46,090 nucleotides of DNA from the NCBI GenBank assembly GCA_016705335.1, contig JADIYN010000051.1:1-46090 (forward strand). Reading direction: 5' to 3'. The notes beneath the pieces were generated by a model. The model saw only the letters and a program-made list of their open reading frames with translations. It was not told where the DNA came from and did no database searches. Shown here in pieces: positions 1 to 9,912 of the stretch (the stretch's first letter is position 1; every line of letters begins with the position of its first letter). The position numbers and the translations under genes were made by a program. Source of the DNA: Draconibacterium sp. Its GTDB lineage: Bacteria > Bacteroidota > Bacteroidia > Bacteroidales > Prolixibacteraceae.

Positions 1-1742
1 TACATCCTTCGGGAATGGTTTTCAATAACGATAAATCACTTTTGTTTGTAGCATGTGCAAACAGCGATATCATTTCTGTTATAAATACTGAAACTGACGA
101 AGTTGTAGACGAAATTTCGGTGCGAATGAACAACACACTTCCTTTTGGCAGTTCACCCAACGCATTAACCATTTCGCCTGACGGAAAACAATTATTTGTG
201 GCAAACGGAACCGATAACGCCATTTGTGTTATCGAAACCGAAAAACCATACCGGGTTACAGGATTTATTCCAACAGGTTGGTATCCGGGTTCAGTAACTA
301 TTAATAAATCAGGAACTGTTTTGTATGTAGCAAATGTGAAAGGATCCGGCTCAAGAAATCAGCGCACTGATAGAAACGGTTACAATTCGCATGATCATTT
401 GGGAAGTATTTCAATAATTCCGATCCCCGATAATGCAGAATTGGCTAAAATGACGGAAACCGTAACAAACAACAACGATTTCCCGGGATTGTATTCCGGG
501 CATACATCAAAAGGTAAAACGAAAGTGGCAGTTCCCTACTTGCCCGATCAGACTTCGCATTTTAAACACGTTATATATATTATAAAAGAGAACAGAACCT
601 ACGACCAGGTTTTTGGCGATATGCCGCAGGGAAATGGTGATACAAGCCTTGTTCATTTTGGTTATGAAATTACGCCAAACCACCACAAACTGGCAGAAAC
701 ATTTGTTTTGATGGACAACTACTATTGCAGTGGCGTTTTGAGCGCTGACGGACATCAATGGACTGACGAAGCATTTGTAACCGATTATCTGGAAAAGTCA
801 TTTGGCGATTTTACGAGGAGTTATCCGTATGACGGAGATGATGCGTTGGCTTACGCAAGTTCTGGTTTTATTTGGGACAATGTTTTAAAAAACGGACTCA
901 CATTCCGCAATTATGGCGAATTTGTTGATGCCGTTATAAAACCTGCAAACGCAACTTTTACTGAAATTTATAACGATTTCAAAAACGGAACAAACAAAAT
1001 TACAATTCAGGCTGAAGCAAATCTTGAACAACTGAAGCCATTTTTATGTCCAACCTACATAGGTTTTCCAAACAAAGTACCCGATGTTTATCGTGCAGCG
1101 GAATTTATTAAGGAACTAAACGAATTTGAGAAAAACGACAATTTCCCCAATTTTATAATCATGTTACTTCCCAACGACCACACTTCGGGGACTAAACCGG
1201 GTTTGCCCACACCCCGGGCTGCAGTAGCTGACAACGATTTCGCGCTTGGACAAATTGTTGAAGCAATTTCGCACAGCAAATTTTGGAAGGAGACTTGTAT
1301 TTTTGTGACTGAAGATGATCCACAAGCCGGGCTTGATCATGTTGATGGCCACCGCACAGTTGGAATGGTTATCAGCCCTTATACCAAACGAAACGAGGTG
1401 GTTTCCACTTATTATTCTCAAATTAATATGGTCCGAACGATGGAAAATATTCTTGGCATTCCCCCAATGAATCAATTCGATCTTATGGCAGAACCAATGT
1501 TTGACTGTTTTACTGAATCTCCTGATTTTACGCCATATTCGGTGATAAAAAACAATATCCCACTCGATGAAATAAATCCTCCGCTTGAAAGTCTGAACGG
1601 TAGAAAACGTTACTGGGCCGAGAAATCAATGGAACAGGATTTGGAAGATTATGATCGAATAAATGAAGATGATTTTAACCGGATCATCTGGCATGCTATG
1701 AAGGGATATGACCGTCCTTATCCGATGTTACCTGAAAAATAA
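1..1742 (+). CDS. YncE-like beta-propeller / phosphoesterase fusion protein, 5' truncated
   Basis: The reading frame is open to the left edge of the window, so the N-terminus is missing; the Met codon at base 15 is internal. The visible part begins inside a YVTN/YncE-type propeller (repeats such as SPNALTISPDGKQLFVANG) covering about 140 residues. A phosphoesterase domain of the PF04185 type (acid phosphatase / phospholipase C-like) follows, with KENRTYDQVFGD near residue 191, NDHTSG and TEDDPQAGLDHVDGHRT near residue 434; these acidic and His residues fit the metal-dependent active site of the family. The family is exported and hydrolyses phosphomonoesters or diesters; the substrate is unknown here. 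The gene at 2649-5339 is a full-length paralogue with the same architecture. The stop lies 9 bases before the next gene, so the genes are probably co-transcribed. Confidence 0.88.
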   Translation, partial: HPSGMVFNNDKSLLFVACANSDIISVINTETDEVVDEISVRMNNTLPFGSSPNALTISPDGKQLFVANGTDNAICVIETEKPYRVTGFIPTGWYPGSVTINKSGTVLYVANVKGSGSRNQRTDRNGYNSHDHLGSISIIPIPDNAELAKMTETVTNNNDFPGLYSGHTSKGKTKVAVPYLPDQTSHFKHVIYIIKENRTYDQVFGDMPQGNGDTSLVHFGYEITPNHHKLAETFVLMDNYYCSGVLSADGHQWTDEAFVTDYLEKSFGDFTRSYPYDGDDALAYASSGFIWDNVLKNGLTFRNYGEFVDAVIKPANATFTEIYNDFKNGTNKITIQAEANLEQLKPFLCPTYIGFPNKVPDVYRAAEFIKELNEFEKNDNFPNFIIMLLPNDHTSGTKPGLPTPRAAVADNDFALGQIVEAISHSKFWKETCIFVTEDDPQAGLDHVDGHRTVGMVISPYTKRNEVVSTYYSQINMVRTMENILGIPPMNQFDLMAEPMFDCFTESPDFTPYSVIKNNIPLDEINPPLESLNGRKRYWAEKSMEQDLEDYDRINEDDFNRIIWHAMKGYDRPYPMLPEK

Positions 1743-1751
1743 TACTATTTA

Positions 1752-2520
1752 ATGAACTATCTAAAATTCAATACATTAAAATACTTTACAACAGGAATTC
1801 TGCTTGTTGTCGTATTTTCCTGCCAACCGAAAAAGTTAACTATAACCGAAGACAATTTTGAGGTCGACACCTTAAATCCGATCTGGACGAGCGAAAAATT
1901 TATCCCCGGCGCTTTGAATTGCAGTCGGAGATTGTTAGATCGGGTAAAAAGCTGCAAAACTAATTCTGCGTGAAGGAGATCAGATTGAAAAGGAAAAGGA
2001 ACCAATCTGGAAAGGGCTGAATTGACGCGAACCCAAGAAATTAATGGCGATTGAAGACACTGATTATTCATACGCTTTCAGTTTGTTTTTGCCATCCGAT
2101 TTTCCAATTGTACCAACCCGGCTTGTAATTGCCCAATGGAAACAAAACTGTGAAGCTGGAGGTTGCAATCCGAATAATCCGGTTATTGCAATTCGTTTTG
2201 AATCAGGAAAATTGCGGATAACGCTTCAGACTGGTCAGGAAAAGACAGTTTTATTCAGTAAAACAGATTCAATTTTAAATCAATGGCTTGATTTTAAATT
2301 CAATATTCGGTTTTCAAGAAACGAAGGGCAAATTAAAACCTGGTTAAACAACAAAATTATCATCGATTTTAATGGTGTTACAGCATATTCAGATGAATAT
2401 GGATATCCAAAACCTGGTAATTTTTATTTTAAAATGGGACTTTACCGCGATACAATGTTTCAACCAAAGACAATCTACATTGACGACTATATGAAACAGC
2501 AGTTAACCAAATTCAGATAA
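1752..2520 (+). pseudogene. heparin-lyase-like polysaccharide lyase lipoprotein, frameshifted
   Basis: The N-terminal piece (from ATG 1752) has a lipoprotein signal ending VVVFSC (Cys24). The frame breaks near 1930-2045 and resumes for 158 residues from about 2044 to the stop at 2520. Between the pieces, other frames keep recognisable motifs: REGDQIE and then ERAELTRTQEI around 1968-2040. The GD...ERAELTR motif followed by YSYAFSLFLP and a C-terminal FKMGLYRD...IYIDDY is the pattern of the PF14099 polysaccharide lyase (heparin lyase I-like) family, a beta-jelly roll that cleaves uronic-acid-containing polysaccharides. At least three single-base shifts are needed, so this is either a decaying gene or a stretch with sequencing indels. 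It lies between two paralogous propeller-phosphoesterases. The family call is fairly sure; the substrate is not known. Confidence 0.68.
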
Positions 2521-2648
2521 ATATGGATGTAACTTAATTTGAAAACGGTTAATTTATCATCGCTTTTTATAAAATATATGGAAATTTCAGGATTCAAATA
2601 AAATACTTTTACTTCTAACTTGTTTTAAAATTCAAAATACAATTCATC

Positions 2649-5339
2649 ATGAAAAATATATTCAAAATATTTTTATTACTGATTTTAATAAGTCAGATAC
2701 CAGTTTCGTGTACAGGGCCAAAAATGGCAGCTAAAAAACAAAAAGCCCGGCACCTTTCTTCGTACGAAATGCAAACACTTGCCGATAGTATTTTACCTGT
2801 TATGATGCCTTACAACCGTTGGATTGACCCGGCTGGTGAACAAATTTATTTTGGTGATAAAGAATTGGAAAACCATGCTTTGGATTGTGCCGTTTCGCCT
2901 GATGGAAAATGGATTGCAGTTGAGGGCCGTTATTCGGTAGTTATTATTTCTTCTGAAACAAATAAAATAGTTCACCGGCTTTTACTTTCTGATATTTTAG
3001 AAAAAGGAAAAATGTCGGGTACTTTTTCCGGAATTAAATGGCATTCAGAAAATGGTAAAGATATGTTGTACTGGAGTGCTTCAGGAGATGGCGGAAAATC
3101 ATATGTGATAAAAGCCAGCTGGGATAATAAAAAACTTGAAGTGGTAAAAACTTTTGTGTTCGAAGCAAAAAGCCCTTCAGAAGTTGCACTTGCCAACGAA
3201 TTGGTAGTTTCGGAAGAAAATGGTGCTTTGTTTTTTTATTTGTTGTATTGAACGGAAACAATACACTTGAAAAAATAAATATTCAAACCGGTGAAACAGT
3301 TTGGTCGGTTGCAACAGGAGTTGCGCCATTCGGAATTACGAAGGCCAGCGGAAAATTGTATGTTACCAACTGGGCGGGCGGTGTTCCTGAAGAAAACGAT
3401 AAAAATGTAGCAGGAATTCCATGGGGAAGCGCCAAAATTGACCCGGGAACCGGAGCAACGCGCGAAGGAACTGTTTCGATTTTCAATCCCGCGGATGGTA
3501 AACTTATAAAGGAAGTAGTTGTTGGACTACACCCAAATGATATAATTTCAAGTCCCGACGAGAAGTTTGTGTATGTTGCAAACGCCAACAGTGATGCAAT
3601 TTCTGCAATAAACACAAATACGGATGAAATAAGTGAAAATATACCGGTACGGTTGGGAGAAGAACAAAATCCATATTGGGGTGATTCTCCCAACGGACTT
3701 GGAATTTCAGGCGATGGGAATACGCTGTACGTTGCAAATGGAATGGATAATGCAGTTGCTGTTGTTTCACTTGGTAAAAGAGCTGCATCAAATGCAGATG
3801 CCGAAACGAGTAATGTTGAAGGTTTTATACCAACCGGTGCATATCCCGGTGCAGTTTGTGTGTTACACAACAATTCTTTAGCTGTTCCAAACATTGAATC
3901 GGAAGGAGCCCGGATTCCTTTTGTATCTGAAACTGATGGAAAAGTTTCTTATAACAGCCACAAACAAATGGCTTCAGTTTCTATCATTCAAATTCCAAAT
4001 AAAACCCAACTGGCGGATTACACAAAAAGGGTTGAAAAAACAAACCAGCTTTTCAGGCTGGCGCTTCTAAAAGATTTACCCCGTGAAAATGTAGCTCCGG
4101 TGCCGGTTCCGGTGCGCATTGGCGAACCTTCGGTTTTTAAACATGTAGTTTACATTATTAAAGAAAACCGTACTTACGATCAAATTCTGGGTGATCATCC
4201 TGATGGCGATGGCGAACCTTCCTTATGTATTTTCGGAAAAGAAATTACGCCAAACACACACAAAATTTGTGACGATTTCCTACTGCTTGACAATTTTTAT
4301 GTTTCAGGAAAATCTTCGGCAGAAGGTCATCAATGGACTGACATGGCCATTGTTACTGATTATGTTGAAAAAAATGTTCGCTCCTGGTTCCGCAGTTACC
4401 CGCATGTTCAGGAAGATGCACTTGTTTACGCACCTACAGGTTTTTTATGGGACAATGCACGCAATCACGGAAAAAGTGTACGAATTTATGGCGAAGCCTG
4501 CTCTCCTGAAATGGATAAAAATGAAACCTGGGAATCGATTTACAAAAGATTTAAAAACGGCGAAAAAACTGAATTTATAAACACCTCAACAATCAATACA
4601 GTTCCTGAAATTTTATGCCAGACTTTCCCGGGTTACGGAACGCACAAATTCACAGATTTAATTCGTGCAGAAGCATTTATTGAGGAATTAAATGCATTCG
4701 AAAAAATGGACGGCGATCAGTTGCCCGAATTAATGATAATGGCGTTACCAAACGATCATACTTCGGGAACACGTCCGGGATTTCCGACACCGCGTGCAAT
4801 GGTTGCCGACAATGATTTAGCTTTGGGCAAAATTCTTGAAGCGCTTTCAAAAAGCAGGTTCTGGAAAATACAGCAGTTTTGTTACTGAAGACGACTCGCA
4901 GGCAGGTTGGGATCATGTTTCGGCGTACCGCACAGTTGGGCTGATTGCAAGCCCATACACCAAATTCGACAAAACAAATCATACAAATTACAACCAGGTT
5001 TCGATGGTAAGAACGATGGAACAAATACTTGGTTTACCACCCATGAATATTATGGATGCTACGGCAATGCCAATGTTTGATTGCTTTACAGATAAGCCGG
5101 ACTACACACCTTATACTTCAGTTCCCAATGAAATCCCGCTTGATGAAATGAACAAGGATTTATCAAAACTGAACGGAAAGGAACTGCATTATGCAAAAAA
5201 AAGCATGTTGCCTATTTTTGATAAAATTGATTCAGGACACGATGATTTGTTTAACCGGATAATCTGGTTTGCCATGAAAGGAAAGGAAGCTTACCCAGCA
5301 AAATTTAGTGGAAATGATGACGATGAAGATGAAGATTAA
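2649..5339 (+). pseudogene. YncE-like beta-propeller / phosphoesterase fusion lipoprotein, two frameshifts
   Basis: A complete paralogue of the gene at the window start, about 895 residues once two single-base shifts are bridged. One shift lies at the T-run near 3230-3236 (ENGALFF continues as VVLNGNNTLEKI). The other is near 4875, where a T is missing before FVTEDDSQAGWDHV. The signal ends QIPVSC, a plausible lipobox. A propeller of YncE type occupies roughly the first half (SPDEKFVYVANANSD, GISGDGNTLYVANG). The PF04185 phosphoesterase domain follows, with KENRTYDQILGD, NDHTSGTRPG and EDDSQAGWDHVSAYRT. The C-terminus is acidic (NDDDEDED). Both breaks are in or beside homopolymers and every domain is otherwise intact, so the native gene is probably functional. 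It starts 128 bases after the lyase and may belong to the same unit. Confidence 0.82.
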
Positions 5340-5419
5340 TCAGAAAAACGGAATAAAATAATCTTTCTGTTAAAGTAATATTTTAGCTCCCGGCATTGTT
5401 TGGTGTTTTTACTATTTAT

Positions 5420-5451
5420 ATTGCATCCATCAGGTGAAACTGTTATTTTTG
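5420..5451 (+). promoter_or_regulatory. Candidate Bacteroidota-type promoter for the GH5 pair
   Basis: TATTTTTG at 5444-5451 matches the -7 consensus TAnnTTTG of Bacteroidota sigma-ABfr. ATTG at 5420-5423 is 20 bases upstream and matches TTTG at three of four positions. Initiation about 7 bases downstream would give a leader of roughly 40 nt before the ATG at 5498, which supports that start over an upstream in-frame TTG. Found by motif reading only. Confidence 0.42.
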
Positions 5452-5497
5452 CCCACCGAAAGAATTGAAAACTTATTCATGTAATATTAAACTGACG

Positions 5498-8215
5498 ATG
5501 ACAAAACCTGCATTAATTCTTATTATTCTTCTGATTACCTCAACCCAAATATTATTTGCCCAGGGATTTTTACACCGGGAAGGAAAATACATTGAAGATG
5601 GTTCGGGAAACGAAGTAATTCTTCGCGGAATTGGAACCGGAAACTGGATGCTCCAGGAAGGTTATATGATGCAAACTTCAGGTGTTGCAAATACCCAGCA
5701 TGAATTCAGGGCAAAACTGGTAAGCACAATTGGCGAGGCAAAAACCGACAGTTTTTATACTGTTTGGCTTGATTCTCATTTCCGCAGAATTGATGTTGAT
5801 TCAATGAAATCATGGGGATTTAACAGTGTGCGGGTTGCCATGCATTATAAATGGTTTACACCTCCTGTTGAAGACGAACCGGTTCCAGGCGAAATTACCT
5901 GGCTTGAAAAAGGTTTTACAATGATTGACTCGCTGCTCGACTGGTGTGGCGACAACCAAATGTACCTGATTCTCGATTTACACGGAGCACCCGGCGGGCA
6001 AGGAAAAGATGCTGCCATTTCTGATTATGATTCATCAAAACCTTCGTTGTGGGAAAGTCAGGCCAACAAAGACAAAACTGTTGCGTTGTGGAAAAAGCTG
6101 GCAGAAAGATACAGCGACGAACCCTGGATTGGAGGTTACGATTTGATTAACGAAACCAACTGGACTTTTTCAAATGGAAACACACCGCTGTGGGACTTAT
6201 TTAAACAAATAACTACAGCAATTCGCGAAGTTGACAATAACCATTTAATTATTCTGGAAGGAAACTGGTTTGCAAATAATTACGATGGTTTGCCGGCAAT
6301 CTGGGATGATAATATGCTTTTGAGTTTTCACAAATACTGGAATTACAACGACCAGGGTTCAATTAACTGGATGATAAATCTCCGCAATCAGCGAAACGTT
6401 CCGATCTGGCTTGGCGAAACGGGCGAAAACTCGAATGTTTGGTTTACCGAATTAATCGCACTTTGCGAAAAAAACAAAATAGGTTGGTCGTGGTGGCCCG
6501 TAAAGAAACCCGGCATTAACAATCCATTGAAAGTTACAGTTAATAATGATTACACAACTCTGATTAATTACTGGAAAGGATCTGCACCAAATCCCGGTGT
6601 TGATGCTGCATTTTCGGCTGTTCTTCAGTTTGCTGAAAACCACCGGCTCGAAAACTGTACTTTTCAAAAGGATGTTGTTGACGCAATGATAAGACAACCA
6701 CACACAACTGAAACAATTCCGTTTAAAACATATAAAACCGGAGAACCTGTTTTCGCAACAGATTACAATCTGGGTAGAAATGGATTTGCCTATTTTGATA
6801 ATGACACTTCCGATTTTCACGGAAGTACCGATGTATTTACCAACTGGAACCAGGGATGGAGCTACCGGAATGATGGCGTTGATATCGAAGCCTGTACCGA
6901 TTCGGAAGCAAATAACGGTTTTAATGTTGGCTGGACAGGAAACAATGAATGGCTGGAATACACAGTAGAAGTTGATTCTGCTGCGGCATATACTTTAAAT
7001 ATTAGGGCTGCTTCAGGTTCGGGAGGTTCAAAAGTACATTTGGAAGCAAACGGGAAAATTATTACTTCAACTATTAGTCTAACAGGAACTTCGGGATGGC
7101 AAAACTGGCGGACAACTGCAATCCCAAATATACTTCTTGAAAAAGGGACAAACAAAATCAGATTTGTATTTGATCAGGGAGGTTCAAATTTGAATTATTT
7201 CAAGTTCGCTGACCCGGTTGCGGCGGACAGCGTGGATTTCATACAATTATTTTCAGCAACTTCAACTGACGGAAACCAAGTTTTTCTGACATTAAACAAA
7301 GAAGTTACTTCGCTTGCAAGTGAAATTAAGTCAGATGACTTTTCAGTAACCATAAATAACAATTCGGTTGAAATCAGTGAAATTCAACTGGATGAACAAA
7401 ATCAAAAAACAGTAATTATTTCTGTAGCTGAACCTTTGTATTACGGTGGAACTGTCAAATTAAACTACCTGGGAAATACAATTCTCAGCGGGAATCAGCA
7501 ACTCGAAAAGTTTTCAAATTTTGCGGTTGCCAACTATCTGCCTGTCCGTTATAATTTTCCGGGGAGAATTCAATCTGAAAATTTCAATTTTAACAATGGA
7601 TTTGTTAGTGAAACCTGCACCGACTCAGGAGGTGGTATGGATATGGGCTTTGCAGCTCCCGGCGATTACATGGATTATCTTGTATATGTTCCGGTATCAA
7701 GACATTACAATTTCAATTTCAGGGTTGCTTCACAAAATTCAACAAGCCAAATAATAATTCGTATTGGCGATGGGAATTCCTTTACCGCTATTGACACGGT
7801 TACAATTGCAGCAACCGGTGGCTGGCAAACCTGGAAAACAGTTTCATCCACAGCATATCTTCCTGAGGGCAGATATACCTTGCGTTATTATGTTCGTTCA
7901 GGCGAATTCAATTCAAACTGGTTTGAAACTACAAATACCCCGGTTACAGCTTTGCAACCACAACATTCAATTAATGATTTGCAGATTTATCCAAATCCGG
8001 CTAAAAATGAAGTTACCGTTGAATTGGGAGAAGTTCAAAACGGAGAAAAAGTTGTTGCTTTTTATAATACGACAGGGCAAATAGTATTGTCCAATAAATA
8101 TTTCGATACAAAATCTGTTAAAATTGATATTTCGGAACTAAAAAAAGGATTGTACTTTGTGGAACTTAAAACTGAAAATGGAAATTCAAGAACCACAAAA
8201 CTGGTTATCTGGTAG
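5498..8215 (+). CDS. Secreted multidomain GH5 glycosidase with CBM6-like modules and T9SS sorting domain
   Basis: About 905 residues. I chose ATG 5498 because it directly precedes a good signal peptide (LILIILLITSTQILFAQ, cleavage before GF); an in-frame TTG at 5465 only adds a polar extension. The GH5 (beta/alpha)8 catalytic domain spans roughly residues 20-390: LRGIGTGNWMLQEGYM, DLHGAPGGQG, the acid/base Glu in YDLINETNW (about residue 219) and the nucleophile Glu in IWLGETGENS (about 307). A CBM6-like jelly roll (GWTGNNEWLEYTVEV) follows, then an Ig-like SwmB-type region, a second CBM6-like module (FAAPGDYMDYLVYVPV), and a type A T9SS sorting domain (LQIYPNPAKNEVTVEL to the end). HGAPGGQ resembles exo-1,3-glucanase-type GH5 enzymes, but subfamily and linkage cannot be fixed by eye. 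Expected to be exported and cell-surface attached. The next GH5 gene starts 42 bases downstream. Confidence 0.9.
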   Translation: MTKPALILIILLITSTQILFAQGFLHREGKYIEDGSGNEVILRGIGTGNWMLQEGYMMQTSGVANTQHEFRAKLVSTIGEAKTDSFYTVWLDSHFRRIDVDSMKSWGFNSVRVAMHYKWFTPPVEDEPVPGEITWLEKGFTMIDSLLDWCGDNQMYLILDLHGAPGGQGKDAAISDYDSSKPSLWESQANKDKTVALWKKLAERYSDEPWIGGYDLINETNWTFSNGNTPLWDLFKQITTAIREVDNNHLIILEGNWFANNYDGLPAIWDDNMLLSFHKYWNYNDQGSINWMINLRNQRNVPIWLGETGENSNVWFTELIALCEKNKIGWSWWPVKKPGINNPLKVTVNNDYTTLINYWKGSAPNPGVDAAFSAVLQFAENHRLENCTFQKDVVDAMIRQPHTTETIPFKTYKTGEPVFATDYNLGRNGFAYFDNDTSDFHGSTDVFTNWNQGWSYRNDGVDIEACTDSEANNGFNVGWTGNNEWLEYTVEVDSAAAYTLNIRAASGSGGSKVHLEANGKIITSTISLTGTSGWQNWRTTAIPNILLEKGTNKIRFVFDQGGSNLNYFKFADPVAADSVDFIQLFSATSTDGNQVFLTLNKEVTSLASEIKSDDFSVTINNNSVEISEIQLDEQNQKTVIISVAEPLYYGGTVKLNYLGNTILSGNQQLEKFSNFAVANYLPVRYNFPGRIQSENFNFNNGFVSETCTDSGGGMDMGFAAPGDYMDYLVYVPVSRHYNFNFRVASQNSTSQIIIRIGDGNSFTAIDTVTIAATGGWQTWKTVSSTAYLPEGRYTLRYYVRSGEFNSNWFETTNTPVTALQPQHSINDLQIYPNPAKNEVTVELGEVQNGEKVVAFYNTTGQIVLSNKYFDTKSVKIDISELKKGLYFVELKTENGNSRTTKLVIW

Positions 8216-8257
8216 GATTTCAATTACAAAATCATATAAAACCTAAAACTTTAAATT

Positions 8258-9907
8258 ATGAAACCAACTTTCCTGCTTCTCCTCACACTTATAATTATTC
8301 TTTCATCATGCTCGCCAAAAGAGGAAGCAAAAACTTCGCTTACATTTCTGAGCACCAGCGGACAATATATGGTGAACGATCAAAACGACACTATTTTATT
8401 GCGCGGCGTTGGCCTTGGAAACTGGTTGCTGCCCGAAGGTTACATGTGGCATTTTGGCGAAGCTGGCGACCGTCCGCGAAAAATTGAGAAAATTATTGAA
8501 GACCTCACTTCGCCCGAATTCAATGAAAAATTCTGGAAAGAATTCAGGTTAAATTATATTACAGAAGCCGATATAATTAAGGTAAAGGAAATGGGTTTTA
8601 ATTCGGTTCGCCCGGCTTTGAATGCACGTATTTTTATGACCGAAGGCGATACTGCAGTTTTTATTGAAGAAAATTTTGCACTTCTCGACAGCCTGATTTC
8701 GTGGTGCGAAAAGCATGAGATTTATGTAATCCTCGATATGCATGGTGCACCCGGTGGACAAACCGGACAAAACATTGACGACAGCCCTAACAACGAACCC
8801 GAACTTTTCATGGATCCGAAATTCGAACACCGTTTAACAAGACTTTGGATAAAATTGGTTGAACGGTACAAAGATAATCCTGTAGTTGCAGGTTACGATT
8901 TACTTAACGAGCCGCTGCCTGAAAATACAGGCGCTGCCGAAAAATACAAACACCTGCTTGAACCGATGTACAAAAATCTTACTGCCAAAATCCGTGAAAT
9001 TGACAAAAAACATATGATTATTCTGGAAGGTTACAACTGGTCGAATAACTGGTCGGAGTTTGGAGAACCTTTTGATGATAACGTGGTTTACCAGTTTCAT
9101 TATTATTGCTGGAGCAATCCGGACCATCTGAACGATATTAGTTATTTTCTGAAAGAAAGAGAACGTTTGAACGTGCCGGTTTGGGTAGGTGAAACAGGCG
9201 AACGGAATCCGACAATTTATTTTGCAACTGCGCAGTATTTCGAAAAAAACAACATTGGCTGGTCGTTCTGGCCATGGAAAAAAATTGACAACCGCCAGGT
9301 AATTTATTCAGTAAATGCACCCGAAGGTTACGATAGAATTGTGGAGTACAGCCGCGGCGGTTCAAAACTTTCAAAAGATTCGGCGGAGATGATTTTTACG
9401 CAATTACTCGAAAATATAAAAGTTGAGAATTGTGAATATCTTGAACCTATTACAAAGGCATGGTTTCGCCAGGTTCCGGCAAAAATTTACGCTGTAAATT
9501 ACGGACATGATGGTGAAGGAATTTCATACACGGTAAATGATACAACAAAAGCCGAATATTACCGGACAACCGAACCTGTGAAAACGGTATTGTTACCCAA
9601 CTCAGGTGAACAAAGAAGAGCTTCGGAAATTGCAATTTTATTAAGTGAGGGAGAAGGCACGATTTACACAGTTTTTGCAACTGAAAATTTTGCCGGACAA
9701 ATCGCTATCAAGGCAAAAACAAATCTTCCGGGTTCAAAATTTACATTTTCGATAAACGAAACTACCTCCGAATTTGCGTTAACAGATACCTTGTGGAACG
9801 ATCTTGTTATCGACAACGGAAATTTTAATAATGGTAAGAATACAATAAAAACTGAAGTGAACAGCGGAAGTGTATTACTTCAATATTTTGATATTCAGAA
9901 AAAATAA
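8258..9907 (+). CDS. GH5-family glycosidase lipoprotein
   Basis: 549 residues with a lipoprotein signal ending ILSSC (Cys18), so it is membrane anchored rather than T9SS secreted. The GH5 domain covers about residues 30-380: LLRGVGLGNWLLPEGYMW, DMHGAPGGQTGQ, the acid/base Glu218 in YDLLNEPLPENTG, FHYYCW, and the nucleophile Glu312 in VPVWVGETGERNP. The catalytic domain is clearly related to the upstream enzyme (shared GNW, HGAPGGQ and GETGE blocks). The last 120 residues form a small beta-rich region that may be a CBM6-like sandwich. It probably acts on oligosaccharides released by the T9SS enzyme (inference). Co-transcription with the upstream GH5 is likely. The stop lies 5 bases from the stop of the convergent gene at 9913. 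Confidence 0.88.
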   Translation: MKPTFLLLLTLIIILSSCSPKEEAKTSLTFLSTSGQYMVNDQNDTILLRGVGLGNWLLPEGYMWHFGEAGDRPRKIEKIIEDLTSPEFNEKFWKEFRLNYITEADIIKVKEMGFNSVRPALNARIFMTEGDTAVFIEENFALLDSLISWCEKHEIYVILDMHGAPGGQTGQNIDDSPNNEPELFMDPKFEHRLTRLWIKLVERYKDNPVVAGYDLLNEPLPENTGAAEKYKHLLEPMYKNLTAKIREIDKKHMIILEGYNWSNNWSEFGEPFDDNVVYQFHYYCWSNPDHLNDISYFLKERERLNVPVWVGETGERNPTIYFATAQYFEKNNIGWSFWPWKKIDNRQVIYSVNAPEGYDRIVEYSRGGSKLSKDSAEMIFTQLLENIKVENCEYLEPITKAWFRQVPAKIYAVNYGHDGEGISYTVNDTTKAEYYRTTEPVKTVLLPNSGEQRRASEIAILLSEGEGTIYTVFATENFAGQIAIKAKTNLPGSKFTFSINETTSEFALTDTLWNDLVIDNGNFNNGKNTIKTEVNSGSVLLQYFDIQKK

Positions 9908-9912
9908 TATCG

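Noticed and set aside
3283..3894. 203-codon minus-strand frame
   Set aside because: Lies fully antisense to the propeller domain of the phosphoesterase gene and resembles no family.
5465..5497. In-frame upstream TTG start for the first GH5 gene
   Set aside because: Adds a polar stretch before the signal peptide and would leave almost no leader after the predicted promoter; ATG 5498 is better.
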